Shown here one piece after another: positions 1-6,066 of a DNA stretch of 6,577 bases. The DNA is taken from assembly GCA_017621195.1 (NCBI GenBank), contig JAGATO010000205.1, positions 1 to 6,577 of the forward strand, given 5' to 3'. Below the pieces are notes generated by a model, which saw only the letters and a program-made list of their open reading frames with translations, was not told the DNA's origin and did no database searches. The stretch comes from Bacillota bacterium. GTDB taxonomy: Bacteria; Bacillota; Clostridia; Peptostreptococcales; Anaerovoracaceae. Each line of letters opens with the position of its first letter. Position 1 is the first letter of the stretch. The translations under genes and the position numbers were made by a program.

Positions 1-1601
1 ATCAGCGAACGTGTTGCGCGCAGAAAGCCCTCTTTGTCGGCATCCAATATCGCAACCAGGGAAACCTCGGGGATGTCCAAGCCCTCGCGCAGCAGGTTGA
101 TTCCCACCAGTACGTCGAAGACGCCCATGCGCAGATCCCGCAGGATTTCCAGCCGTTCCAGCGTATCCACCTCCGAGTGCAGATACCTCACCCGAATTCC
201 TACGTTCTTCAGGTAGTCCGTCAGGCTTTCCGCCATCTTCTTGGTCAGGGTGGTCACCAGCACGCGCTCGCCCTTGGCGGCAACGGCGTTGATCTCGCCG
301 ATCAGATCGTCGATCTGCCCTTCGATGGGCCGCACGTCGATCTTCGGATCCAACAGCCCCGTAGGACGAATCACCTGCTCCGCCCACACGTTGCCGCTGT
401 GTTCCTTCTCGTAAGCCGCCGGAGTGGCGCTGATGTAGATAGCCTGGGGTACCATCTTCTCGAATTCCTCAAACTGCAGCGGACGGTTGTCCAGAGCCGA
501 GGGCAGACGGAAGCCATACTCCACCAGGGACGTCTTTCGCGACCGGTCTCCGGCGTACATGCCCCGCAGCTGGGGCAGCATGACGTGGGATTCGTCGATG
601 ACCACCAGAAAATCGTCGGGGAAGAAGTCGATCAGCGTATACGGTCTCTGTCCCGGCTTCAATCCTGCGATGTGGCGGGAGTAGTTTTCGATTCCTTTGC
701 AGATTCCAACCTCCCGCAGCATTTCGATATCGTAGCGGGTCCGCTGTTCCAGCCGCTGGGCCTCCAGCAGCTTGCCGCGGTCCTTGAACCACTGCAGCCG
801 CTCTTCCAGTTCCGCTTCGATGCCCACGATGGCCTGTTCCATCTTTTCCTTCGATACGACATAATGGGAGGCGGGCAGGATGGCCACGTGGTTTCGCAGG
901 CCGTTGATCTCTCCCGTCAGGGGGTTGATTTCCTTGATGGTCTCCACCTCGTCGCCGAACAGCTCGATGCGAACGCAGTGCTCCGCTCCTGCCGGCCACA
1001 CGTCGATGGTATCGCCCCGCACCCGGAAGCAGCCCCGCTCAAACCCTAGATCGTTTCTCTTATATTGAATGTCCACCAGCTTCCGCAGCAGCTCGTTGCG
1101 GTTCTTCTCCATTCCCGGCCGCAGGGAGATGACCTGCTCCTTGTAATCCAGCGGGCTGCCTAAGCCGTAGATACAGGAAACCGACGCCACGATGATCACG
1201 TCCCGCCGCTCCGACAGGGCTGCCGTAGCCGAGTGGCGCAGCTTTTCGATCTCGTCGTTGATGTCCGAGTCCTTTTCAATGTAGGTGTCGGTGGAAGGAA
1301 CGTAAGCCTCCGGCTGGTAATAGTCATAGTATGATACGAAATATTCCACGGCATTCTCCGGGAAAAATTCCTTGAATTCCCCGTGAAGCTGGGCCGCCAG
1401 CGTCTTGTTGTGGGAGATCACCAGCGTAGGTTTGTTGACCTTGGCAATCACGTTGGCGATGGTGAAGGTCTTTCCGGAACCGGTGACGCCCAGCAGCGTC
1501 TGGTGGCGCTTTCCCTCCTGAACGCCTCGCACCAGGGCATCGATGGCCTGGGGCTGGTCGCCGGTGGGTTTATATTCTGATACTAACTTAAAGTGATCCA
1601 T
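1..1601 (-). CDS. uvrB: UvrABC excinuclease subunit B, 3' end cut by the window edge
   Basis: UvrB receives damaged DNA from UvrA, verifies the lesion by threading a strand behind its beta-hairpin, and recruits UvrC for dual incision in cytoplasmic nucleotide excision repair. My translation of the minus strand runs open for 533 codons from an ATG at 1601 preceded by GGAGGA. Seen in order: the N-terminal YKPTGDQPQAI segment; Walker A GVTGSGKT (residues 38-45); HNKTLAAQL (64-72); the YYDYYQPEAYVP beta-hairpin region (91-102); the DESH box at 336-339; and the motif V segment with NLLREGLDIPEV near residues 505-516. The frame leaves the window right after FLRATRSL, just before helicase motif VI. 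The family is usually about 660 residues, so some 130 residues including the UvrC-binding C-terminus are missing here. No frameshift is seen. It is transcribed divergently from the citrate synthase gene. The SOS-box promoter upstream suggests DNA-damage induction. The identification is secure. Confidence 0.97.
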   Translation of the reverse strand, partial: MDHFKLVSEYKPTGDQPQAIDALVRGVQEGKRHQTLLGVTGSGKTFTIANVIAKVNKPTLVISHNKTLAAQLHGEFKEFFPENAVEYFVSYYDYYQPEAYVPSTDTYIEKDSDINDEIEKLRHSATAALSERRDVIIVASVSCIYGLGSPLDYKEQVISLRPGMEKNRNELLRKLVDIQYKRNDLGFERGCFRVRGDTIDVWPAGAEHCVRIELFGDEVETIKEINPLTGEINGLRNHVAILPASHYVVSKEKMEQAIVGIEAELEERLQWFKDRGKLLEAQRLEQRTRYDIEMLREVGICKGIENYSRHIAGLKPGQRPYTLIDFFPDDFLVVIDESHVMLPQLRGMYAGDRSRKTSLVEYGFRLPSALDNRPLQFEEFEKMVPQAIYISATPAAYEKEHSGNVWAEQVIRPTGLLDPKIDVRPIEGQIDDLIGEINAVAAKGERVLVTTLTKKMAESLTDYLKNVGIRVRYLHSEVDTLERLEILRDLRMGVFDVLVGINLLREGLDIPEVSLVAILDADKEGFLRATRSL

Positions 1602-1605
1602 GAAG

Positions 1606-1611
1606 TCCTCC
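1606..1611 (-). promoter_or_regulatory. Ribosome binding site of uvrB
   Basis: The minus strand reads GGAGGA four bases before the ATG at 1601. This near-perfect Shine-Dalgarno sequence fixes the uvrB start. Confidence 0.85.
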
Positions 1612-1720
1612 AAAAATCAGGATTCGGCATCTGTTTTGCTCTTTTTCTTGCTCTTACGATATCTTGACACTCCCCACAGCGTAAGCAGGGAGGTACGCCA
1701 CATTGGAAAATATATTATAT

Positions 1721-1749
1721 ATCATAACACATTCTCCGTTCCAAAACAA
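1721..1749 (-). promoter_or_regulatory. SigA-type promoter of uvrB
   Basis: On the minus strand a -35 TTGTTT (1749-1744) is followed after exactly 17 bp by a -10 TATGAT (1726-1721), preceded by a TGTGT stretch. Transcription would start near 1714, giving a leader of about 110 nt before uvrB. The hexamers and spacing are seen; activity is inferred. The leader can form competing short stems (a CTCCC/GGGAG pair or a GCGTA/TACGC pair) around 1670-1700, without an obvious terminator. Confidence 0.7.
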
Positions 1750-1762
1750 GAACATACGTTTC
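1749..1762 (-). promoter_or_regulatory. LexA/DinR (SOS) box upstream of uvrB
   Basis: The plus strand reads AGAACATACGTTTC. The Bacillus subtilis DinR/LexA consensus, CGAACRNRYGTTYC, is matched at 13 of 14 positions; only the first C is replaced by A. The box touches the -35 hexamer of the uvrB promoter, so bound LexA would block polymerase. uvrB is a classical SOS gene in Bacillota, which supports the reading. LexA binding itself is inferred. Confidence 0.75.
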
Positions 1763-1770
1763 TTTCGGCT

Positions 1771-1809
1771 GCCGCTTTTCCATCGACTCACGAGCCGCAG
1801 CAAAGCGGC
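1771..1809. other. Inverted repeat in the uvrB/citrate synthase divergent gap
   Basis: GCCGCTTT (1771-1778) is repeated inverted as AAAGCGGC (1802-1809) with 23 bases between. A nested alternative pairs CACG+CCGC with GCGG+CGTG across 1789-1812. Neither is followed by a T-run, so it does not look like a terminator. It sits between the two divergent promoters in a gap without a gene (1602-2042). Its role is unknown. Confidence 0.35.
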
Positions 1810-1877
1810 GTGAAGGATTCCATTCAGCCACACAGAAACGTGTCATTGTATACATTTTACAGATTGTATTTTTTAAT

Positions 1878-1890
1878 GCAATCGTATTGC
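1878..1890. promoter_or_regulatory. Operator-like dyad over the -35 of the citrate synthase promoter
   Basis: GCAAT (1878-1882) and ATTGC (1886-1890) form a perfect 5-bp inverted repeat around a CGT centre. An outer AATGC (1875-1879) / GCATT (1891-1895) pair overlaps it. The dyad overlaps the proposed -35 hexamer at 1887-1892, where a repressor would be expected. I do not recognise the motif as belonging to a named regulator. Confidence 0.35.
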
Positions 1891-1915
1891 GCATTCCTTT
1901 TCTTTCCTATATAAT
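1887..1915 (+). promoter_or_regulatory. SigA-type promoter of the citrate synthase gene
   Basis: A -35 TTGCGC (1887-1892) stands 17 bp before a perfect -10 TATAAT (1910-1915). Transcription would start near 1922, leaving a leader of about 120 nt. The -10 and the spacing are strong, the -35 weak (3 of 6), which fits a regulated promoter. Activity is inferred. Confidence 0.65.
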
Positions 1916-1923
1916 AGGCTTAA

Positions 1924-2025
1924 TTTTACTTAGGCATTTTAGCGATTGCAAAATTTTCTACAGCACAATCAAGTAAAAGCATAATTATTTAACGAAAATT
2001 TTACAAACCGGGACAGTTTTCCCGG
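1924..2025 (+). other. Structured leader of the citrate synthase mRNA
   Basis: Two local structures are visible. First, TTTTACTT (1924-1931) pairs perfectly with AAGTAAAA (1971-1978), and GATTG (1944-1948) with CAATC (1966-1970) stacks directly inside it. Second, CCGGGA (2008-2013) pairs with TCCCGG (2020-2025) over a six-base loop just before the ribosome binding site. A palindrome ATAATTAT lies at 1981-1988. It matches no riboswitch class I know, and there is no terminator in the leader. Confidence 0.4.
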
Positions 2026-2027
2026 CG

Positions 2028-2034
2028 AAAGGAG
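2028..2034 (+). promoter_or_regulatory. Ribosome binding site of citrate synthase
   Basis: AAAGGAG ends eight bases before the ATG at 2043 and fixes that start. The following bases TCCCTCCC can pair back on GGAG (GGAG/CTCC, three-base loop), so the site may be partly masked. Confidence 0.75.
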
Positions 2035-2042
2035 TCCCTCCC

Positions 2043-3425
2043 ATGATTATTCATCATACACATCCCAACTATATTTCTGAAGAAGGTCAGTTTGCCCGTG
2101 ACCATGCCGCTCATTGGACTGAGGAAAACGGCATCGATCCGGAGCTGTTTAAGAAATATCCCTTCGTCAAGCGCGGACTGCGAAATGCCAACGGTTCCGG
2201 TGTCGTCGTCGGCCTGACCAAGGTGGGCGATGTCGAGGGCTACCGGTTTACGGATACCGGTGAAAAGATCCCTGCGGAAGGAAAGCTGTACTACCGCGGC
2301 ATCGACGTAGAGGATCTGGTCAACAACTGTCTGGCGGAGGACCGCTTCGGCTACGAAGAGACCAGCTACCTTCTGCTGTTCGGCCACCTTCCCAACAAGA
2401 AGGAACTGGACGAATACACAAAGCTTCTGGGAAAGAAGCGCCGACTGCCCGACGGGTTTGCCCGGGACATGATCCTGACCGCACCCAGCCGCAGCATCAT
2501 GAACAAGCTGGCCCGAAGCGTCCTGGCGCTGTACTCCTACGACTCCAACCCCGATGATACCTCGCTGGAAAACGTCATCCGCCAGTCCATCGACCTGGTG
2601 GGCTACTTCCCGTCGCTGATCGCCTACGGCTATCAGGCTCAGCAGTCTCAGTTCTTCAACAAGAGCCTGCACCTGCATCAGCCCGATCCCGACATGTCCA
2701 CGGCAGAGACCATCCTGCGCCTGCTGCGTCCCACGGGAGAATACACCGATCTGGAAGCCAAGCTGCTGGACATCTCCCTGATCATCCACGCAGAGCACGG
2801 TGCCGGAAACAACTCCTCCTTCACCACCCACCTGGTTTCTTCCACCGGAACCGACACCTATTCGGCAATCGCTGCCGCTGTGGGTTCGTTGAAGGGTCCG
2901 AAGCACGGCGGAGCCAACCTGGCCGTTCCCCACATGATGGAGGACATGCGCCGAAACGTGCTGGATCTCCACGATTACAGCCAGATTCAGGACTATCTGG
3001 TAAAGGTGCTGCGCAAGGAAGCCAACGATAAGACCGGCCTGATCTACGGCTTGGGCCACGCGGTCTACACCCTGTCCGATCCCCGTGCCAAGCTGCTGAA
3101 GGGCATGGCGAAACGCCTGGCAGACGAACAGGGCCTCCAGGAGGAATTCGCACTGTATTCCTACATCGAAGAAGTGGGTCCGGACCTGTTCCGGGAGGTC
3201 CACAAGAGCGACAAGCCCATCTGCGCCAACGTGGATCTGTACTCCGCCTTCGTCTACAAGGCGCTGAATATTCCGCAGGATGTGGCGACACCGCTGTTTG
3301 CCACGGCCCGTATCTCCGGCTGGTGTGCCCACCGCATTGAAGAGCTGTCCAACAGCAAGATCATGCGTCCCGCTTACCAGACGGCCCAGCCGCTCCGGAA
3401 CTACACGCCTCTGTCCGACCGATAA
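2043..3425 (+). CDS. Citrate synthase (citrate/2-methylcitrate synthase family)
   Basis: This enzyme condenses acetyl-CoA with oxaloacetate to citrate in the cytoplasm, the entry to the oxidative branch that supplies 2-oxoglutarate and glutamate in many Clostridia. The 460-residue protein shows the catalytic triad in context: H288 in GPKHGGAN, H339 in GLGHAVY and D398 in ANVDLYS. It also has the LYYRGIDVEDL segment (82-92), the HAEHGAGNNSSF turn (249-260), SDPRA (345-349) and the ARISGWCAHRIEE helix (422-434). GHAV rather than the common bacterial GHRV also occurs in eukaryotic enzymes, so it is not a defect. An N-terminal extension of about 75 residues makes it longer than the roughly 370-430 residues of many bacterial forms. 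The start has a good AAAGGAG site. The gene is monocistronic: its own promoter lies upstream, and a new promoter plus terminator-like hairpin follow. Methylcitrate synthase activity cannot be excluded; no prp genes are visible. A 491-codon antisense frame is a codon-bias shadow. Confidence 0.92.
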   Translation: MIIHHTHPNYISEEGQFARDHAAHWTEENGIDPELFKKYPFVKRGLRNANGSGVVVGLTKVGDVEGYRFTDTGEKIPAEGKLYYRGIDVEDLVNNCLAEDRFGYEETSYLLLFGHLPNKKELDEYTKLLGKKRRLPDGFARDMILTAPSRSIMNKLARSVLALYSYDSNPDDTSLENVIRQSIDLVGYFPSLIAYGYQAQQSQFFNKSLHLHQPDPDMSTAETILRLLRPTGEYTDLEAKLLDISLIIHAEHGAGNNSSFTTHLVSSTGTDTYSAIAAAVGSLKGPKHGGANLAVPHMMEDMRRNVLDLHDYSQIQDYLVKVLRKEANDKTGLIYGLGHAVYTLSDPRAKLLKGMAKRLADEQGLQEEFALYSYIEEVGPDLFREVHKSDKPICANVDLYSAFVYKALNIPQDVATPLFATARISGWCAHRIEELSNSKIMRPAYQTAQPLRNYTPLSDR

Positions 3426-3492
3426 AACGTGGCGATCGATCATCGTACCAGCCGATAATCGCACAAATTTCAACAAAAGATGACCGTTCCCC

Positions 3493-3521
3493 TTGACCTT
3501 CCGGGAAAAATCCAGTAAAAT
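3493..3521 (+). promoter_or_regulatory. SigA-type promoter of the radical SAM gene
   Basis: A -35 TTGACC (3493-3498) and a -10 TAAAAT (3516-3521) are separated by 17 bp. Five of six bases match consensus in each hexamer. The start would be near 3528, giving a leader of about 70 nt. The hexamers are seen; activity is inferred. Confidence 0.7.
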
Positions 3522-3543
3522 AAATAGGTATGCACGAATCCCT

Positions 3544-3565
3544 AAAGGGCGCTCTGCGCCCTTTT
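3544..3565 (+). terminator. Terminator-like hairpin after citrate synthase, inside the radical SAM leader
   Basis: AAAGGGCGC (3544-3552) and GCGCCCTTT (3556-3564) form a perfect 9-bp stem over a TCT loop, ending in TTTT then ACTGT. It is the only convincing terminator after the citrate synthase stop at 3425. It lies downstream of the promoter at 3493-3521, so transcripts for the radical SAM gene must read through it. It may act as terminator, attenuator or both. The T-run is short, so efficiency is probably partial. Confidence 0.6.
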
Positions 3566-3598
3566 ACTGTATGATAATTAGAAAGGCCGATCGAAAAC

Positions 3599-4483
3599 AT
3601 GAAACATCCCTATAAGACCCGGGAAGGAGGCGCAACGGTAACGATCTTCGTTCCCTATGACTGCAAGAACAACTGTCCCTTCTGCATTAACAAAGAAGAA
3701 TATGCGGATATGACTGGCTTCTCTCTGGAGAAGATCTGTGACAGCATCCGACGAATGGATTCCATCACGCCCAACTGTGACTTCGTGTTTACTGGCGGTG
3801 AACCCTTCGCTGATATCGAAAAGCTGCAGATCATGTTGGATCAGATCCCTACCACCCACAGAGTCTTCATCAATACTACGCTTCCCGTATCCGAAACTAC
3901 AACCGACGAAGACATTTTGGCGTTTGCAGAACGCAACAAGCACAAGATTACCTGCATCAACGTATCCCGTCACATGCAGAAATACGTAGTCGAATCCAAT
4001 GACGACCTTCTGGCCCGTCTTCCCGTACCGTTCCGCATCAACTGCGTGCTGTACAAGAACTATCCGGCACAGAATCTCGTTCCCTACATGGAACGGTTTT
4101 TAAAGATCCCTGCGACTTCCATCCAGTTCCGCTTCGACTACACCGAAACCACGCCGGAAAACCTGTACGATCAGGATCACGATAAGATCCTTCAGGATCT
4201 GAAGAAGGTAGCAACCTACACCGGACTGGACGGCTGCAGAATGCGCTGCGGCTTCCACTTCGACTACAAGGGAATGGAACTGAACTACCACAAGACCCTA
4301 CCCTACTCCACTATCGTGGAAACCGATTCCGAGGACGGCGTCACCTACGACATCCTCTACGACATTCTGATCAAGCAGAATGGCGATATCCACTCCGACT
4401 GGACCGACGTTCTTCTGGACGTGGATGCCTATGAGCACGTTGTGTTCGAGCCCTACGATCTGAAGTGGATCGAGCGGGTATAA
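3599..4483 (+). CDS. Radical SAM protein of unknown substrate
   Basis: The 294-residue protein carries the radical SAM cluster motif C22-x3-C26-x2-C29 (DCKNNCPFC), which binds a [4Fe-4S] cluster that cleaves S-adenosylmethionine to a 5'-deoxyadenosyl radical. It also has the SAM-binding FTGGEP strand-turn (64-69), followed by beta strands such as RVFINTTLP (88-96), typical of the partial TIM barrel. Residues 212-218 contain a second close cysteine pair, C213-x3-C217, followed by a conserved-looking GFHFDYKGMELNYHKTL stretch. That is too few cysteines for a SPASM domain, so an auxiliary cluster is uncertain. There is no signal peptide or membrane segment. The ATG at 3599 has only a moderate upstream AAAGG (about 12 nt away), while a stronger GGAAGGAGG lies inside codons 8-11 with no in-frame ATG after it. 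It has its own promoter and terminator and no obvious precursor peptide or partner gene beside it. The family fold is sure, the reaction unknown. Confidence 0.88.
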   Translation: MKHPYKTREGGATVTIFVPYDCKNNCPFCINKEEYADMTGFSLEKICDSIRRMDSITPNCDFVFTGGEPFADIEKLQIMLDQIPTTHRVFINTTLPVSETTTDEDILAFAERNKHKITCINVSRHMQKYVVESNDDLLARLPVPFRINCVLYKNYPAQNLVPYMERFLKIPATSIQFRFDYTETTPENLYDQDHDKILQDLKKVATYTGLDGCRMRCGFHFDYKGMELNYHKTLPYSTIVETDSEDGVTYDILYDILIKQNGDIHSDWTDVLLDVDAYEHVVFEPYDLKWIERV

Positions 4484-4550
4484 CGTATCAATCTCAGCGG
4501 ATATAGCTCGAGAATACCAATGGATCTACCGCACAATTCATCATGAAGCG

Positions 4551-4586
4551 ATGCCAGTCCCGGCCAATTTCAGGACTGGCATTTTT
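4551..4586 (+). terminator. Rho-independent terminator of the radical SAM gene
   Basis: ATGCCAGTCC (4551-4560) pairs perfectly with GGACTGGCAT (4573-4582) over a 12-base loop. The 3' arm runs into TTTTTATTG. It lies about 70 bases after the radical SAM stop. There is no T-run on the other strand, so it serves the plus strand only. Confidence 0.85.
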
Positions 4587-4592
4587 ATTGTT

Positions 4593-4614
4593 GCGCCGGC
4601 GGGTACGCCAGCGC
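4593..4614. other. G+C-rich hairpin between the two convergent terminators
   Basis: GCGCCGGCG (4593-4601) faces CGCCAGCGC (4606-4614) around a four-base loop. The one irregular pair is C/A in plus-strand RNA but a U-G wobble in minus-strand RNA, so the minus transcript folds better. Flanking TTTTTAT (4582-4588) and ATAAAAA (4617-4623) can extend the stem, reusing the T- and A-runs of the neighbouring terminators. It may be a back-up stop or a 3'-end stabilising structure. Confidence 0.4.
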
Positions 4615-4618
4615 CTAT

Positions 4619-4655
4619 AAAAAAATCCCGCACCACTTTTCATGCGATGCGAGAT
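4619..4655 (-). terminator. Rho-independent terminator of the transporter gene
   Basis: On the minus strand ATCTCGCATC (4655-4646) pairs with GGTGCGGGAT (4634-4625) in a 10-bp stem with two G-U wobbles and an 11-base loop, followed by seven T (4625-4619). It lies about 115 bases after the transporter stop at 4771. The stretch 4656-4770 between them holds nothing I recognise. Confidence 0.75.
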
Positions 4656-4770
4656 ATTTTCAGGATCAAGAACTGAAGCCACGCGGAACAGAATCGGACA
4701 ATGCACAGCCCCTACAGCTCGCATAGTCTCCTGCTTCACTCTACATGGCACCACTGACCACAGCTCAGCT

Positions 4771-6066
4771 TCACTCAGCCCGGCGCAGCGTTTCCACGTC
4801 CAGCATATCCAGCGATCCGGCCAGTTCCACCATTTCGGTCTGAACCGTGAAAAGACAGCTGGCTGTAGTGGGGAAATCCGAGATCACGCCGAAGGCGATG
4901 ACGATGGCCAGCGCTTCCGCCGGAATTCCCAACTGGGTCATTATGATCGTGTAGATGGCCAATCCACCGCCCGGAATCGGCGGCGCCGCAATGGCCAGAA
5001 GGACGGAAACCAGCCACGCGGTGATCAGAAAACTGAGGGAAATAGGCACTTTGAAAATCTCTGCCATGCACAGACATCCCACCAGCTGCTCCGCACATAC
5101 ACCTAACATGAATACCACCTGACCCAGAGGAACGCCGAAGCGAACCAGCTTGCTGTCGATGCCCAGCTTTTTCTCACAGACTTCCATATTCGTCTGAAGC
5201 GCGGCGGAAGAAGATGCCGTGCTGAGGCCGATCAGAAACGTGGAAAACAGCTTTTTTATCAGGACCAAAGGGCTGACCCGCTTTCGGATGCAGACCAGGG
5301 CGGTATATGCCGCCATGATCACGATCTGGGATAACAGCAGCATCGGCAGAAGCTTATAAGATTTCATCAGAACGGAAAAGCTCCCGTTCACCAGCATATT
5401 GAAAATGCTGAGGAAAATGAAAACCGGAAGCATCCGTCCCAGCACGCTCACCATAAGCTGAACGACGTAATTCAACTGTTCCACCAGAGAAGCGATGGTC
5501 GATGTCTTATCGCCCAGAACCAGAAGTGACAGTCCGATCACCACGGCCACGAAAATGATCTGCAGCGGATTTCCCTCCGTGAACGGGGTAAAGAAATTCG
5601 AAGGGACGATGTCCAGGGCCATCAGATAGATATCCGTCAGGTCAAAGGAACCACCGCTGCTGCTGATCTCAATAGGGAAAAACGGAATTAATGCGGCGAT
5701 GATGAGCAGTGCCATCAAGAAGGACATCAGGAGAAAACGGCTGATCATTCGTTTCCCGATCTTGCCCAGAGTCGCCGTATCCCCAATGCTGAAAATACCG
5801 CAGGTGATGGAGACAAAGATCATGGGGCCCGAAACAGCGGTCAGAAGTCCCAGAAACATGTTGAACAGCGGAGTGATCACAGAGCCGGAAAGAACGTCTC
5901 TGACTTCCTGCGGCAGCAGATTGCAAAACGCTCCCAGAACCAACGCCGCAACGATGGCCATACCCAGCGAGACAGCCTGCGAGTGCTCCTTCTTTTTCGG
6001 AGTGAAGATGATCCGGTTTTTCCCGTTCTGATACCGCCAAAGTGGTGCGGTATCCATGCCGGCCAT
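4771..6066 (-). CDS. DAACS-family (dicarboxylate/amino acid:cation symporter) transporter, C-terminal part of a frameshifted fusion
   Basis: This is a secondary transporter of the glutamate/aspartate/serine symporter family in the cytoplasmic membrane. Counting from the ATG at 6066 (431 residues), hydrophobic segments lie roughly at 31-51, 66-90, 108-130, 168-185, 200-226, 236-260 and 270-290, then the C-terminal core. The serine-rich HP1 motif STASSSAALQ is at 282-291, PLGQVVFMLG at 313-322 (where GltPh has PLGATINMDG), the HP2-like PPIPGGG at 362-368, and SDFPTTASC at 396-404 in TM8. Against GltPh, D394 is kept but R397, N401 and D405 align with T, C and V. Substrate and ion coupling are therefore probably not those of a glutamate transporter. 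Residues 1-26 (TAPLWRYQNGKNRIIFTPKKK) look like the last strand of the ATPase-fold domain encoded just upstream in another frame. The ATG at 6066 has no well-placed ribosome site: GGAGG is 18 nt away, and an in-frame stop lies at 6100-6102. It is probably not a true independent start. Confidence 0.85.
   Translation of the reverse strand: MAGMDTAPLWRYQNGKNRIIFTPKKKEHSQAVSLGMAIVAALVLGAFCNLLPQEVRDVLSGSVITPLFNMFLGLLTAVSGPMIFVSITCGIFSIGDTATLGKIGKRMISRFLLMSFLMALLIIAALIPFFPIEISSSGGSFDLTDIYLMALDIVPSNFFTPFTEGNPLQIIFVAVVIGLSLLVLGDKTSTIASLVEQLNYVVQLMVSVLGRMLPVFIFLSIFNMLVNGSFSVLMKSYKLLPMLLLSQIVIMAAYTALVCIRKRVSPLVLIKKLFSTFLIGLSTASSSAALQTNMEVCEKKLGIDSKLVRFGVPLGQVVFMLGVCAEQLVGCLCMAEIFKVPISLSFLITAWLVSVLLAIAAPPIPGGGLAIYTIIMTQLGIPAEALAIVIAFGVISDFPTTASCLFTVQTEMVELAGSLDMLDVETLRRAE

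Noticed and set aside
177..1049. 290-codon plus-strand open frame opposite uvrB
   Set aside because: It is a shadow of the uvrB reading frame: no ribosome site, no domain, and His/Gln/Leu-rich composition.
1612..1703. 28-codon upstream frame in the uvrB leader (minus, ATG near 1703)
   Set aside because: It has no Shine-Dalgarno sequence and no regulatory codon run, and it stops before the uvrB ribosome site. Chance is the simpler explanation.
1981..1988. Palindrome ATAATTAT in the citrate synthase leader as a CcpC site
   Set aside because: CcpC sites have ATAA and TTAT separated by several bases. Here there is no spacer, the region is A+T-rich, and no regulator gene is nearby.
2001..3476. 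491-codon minus-strand open frame opposite citrate synthase
   Set aside because: It is antisense to a gene with a full set of catalytic motifs, contains low-complexity Gly/Val/Gln-rich sequence with no recognisable domain, and follows from G+C-biased codon use.
3530..3574. 14-codon leader-peptide-like frame spanning the hairpin before the radical SAM gene
   Set aside because: The ATG lies only about two bases after the predicted transcription start, so there is no room for a ribosome site, and no repeated amino acid codons are present.
4494..4754. 86-codon minus-strand frame in the convergent gap
   Set aside because: It crosses both terminators and the G+C-rich hairpin, and has no recognisable domain or ribosome site.
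4628..6049. 12-base inverted repeat CCGCACCACTTT at 4628-4639 and, inverted, at 6038-6049, flanking the transporter
   Set aside because: A 12-base match is expected by chance in a window of this size. One copy is coding and one lies in a terminator stem, and no target-site duplication or transposase is present.
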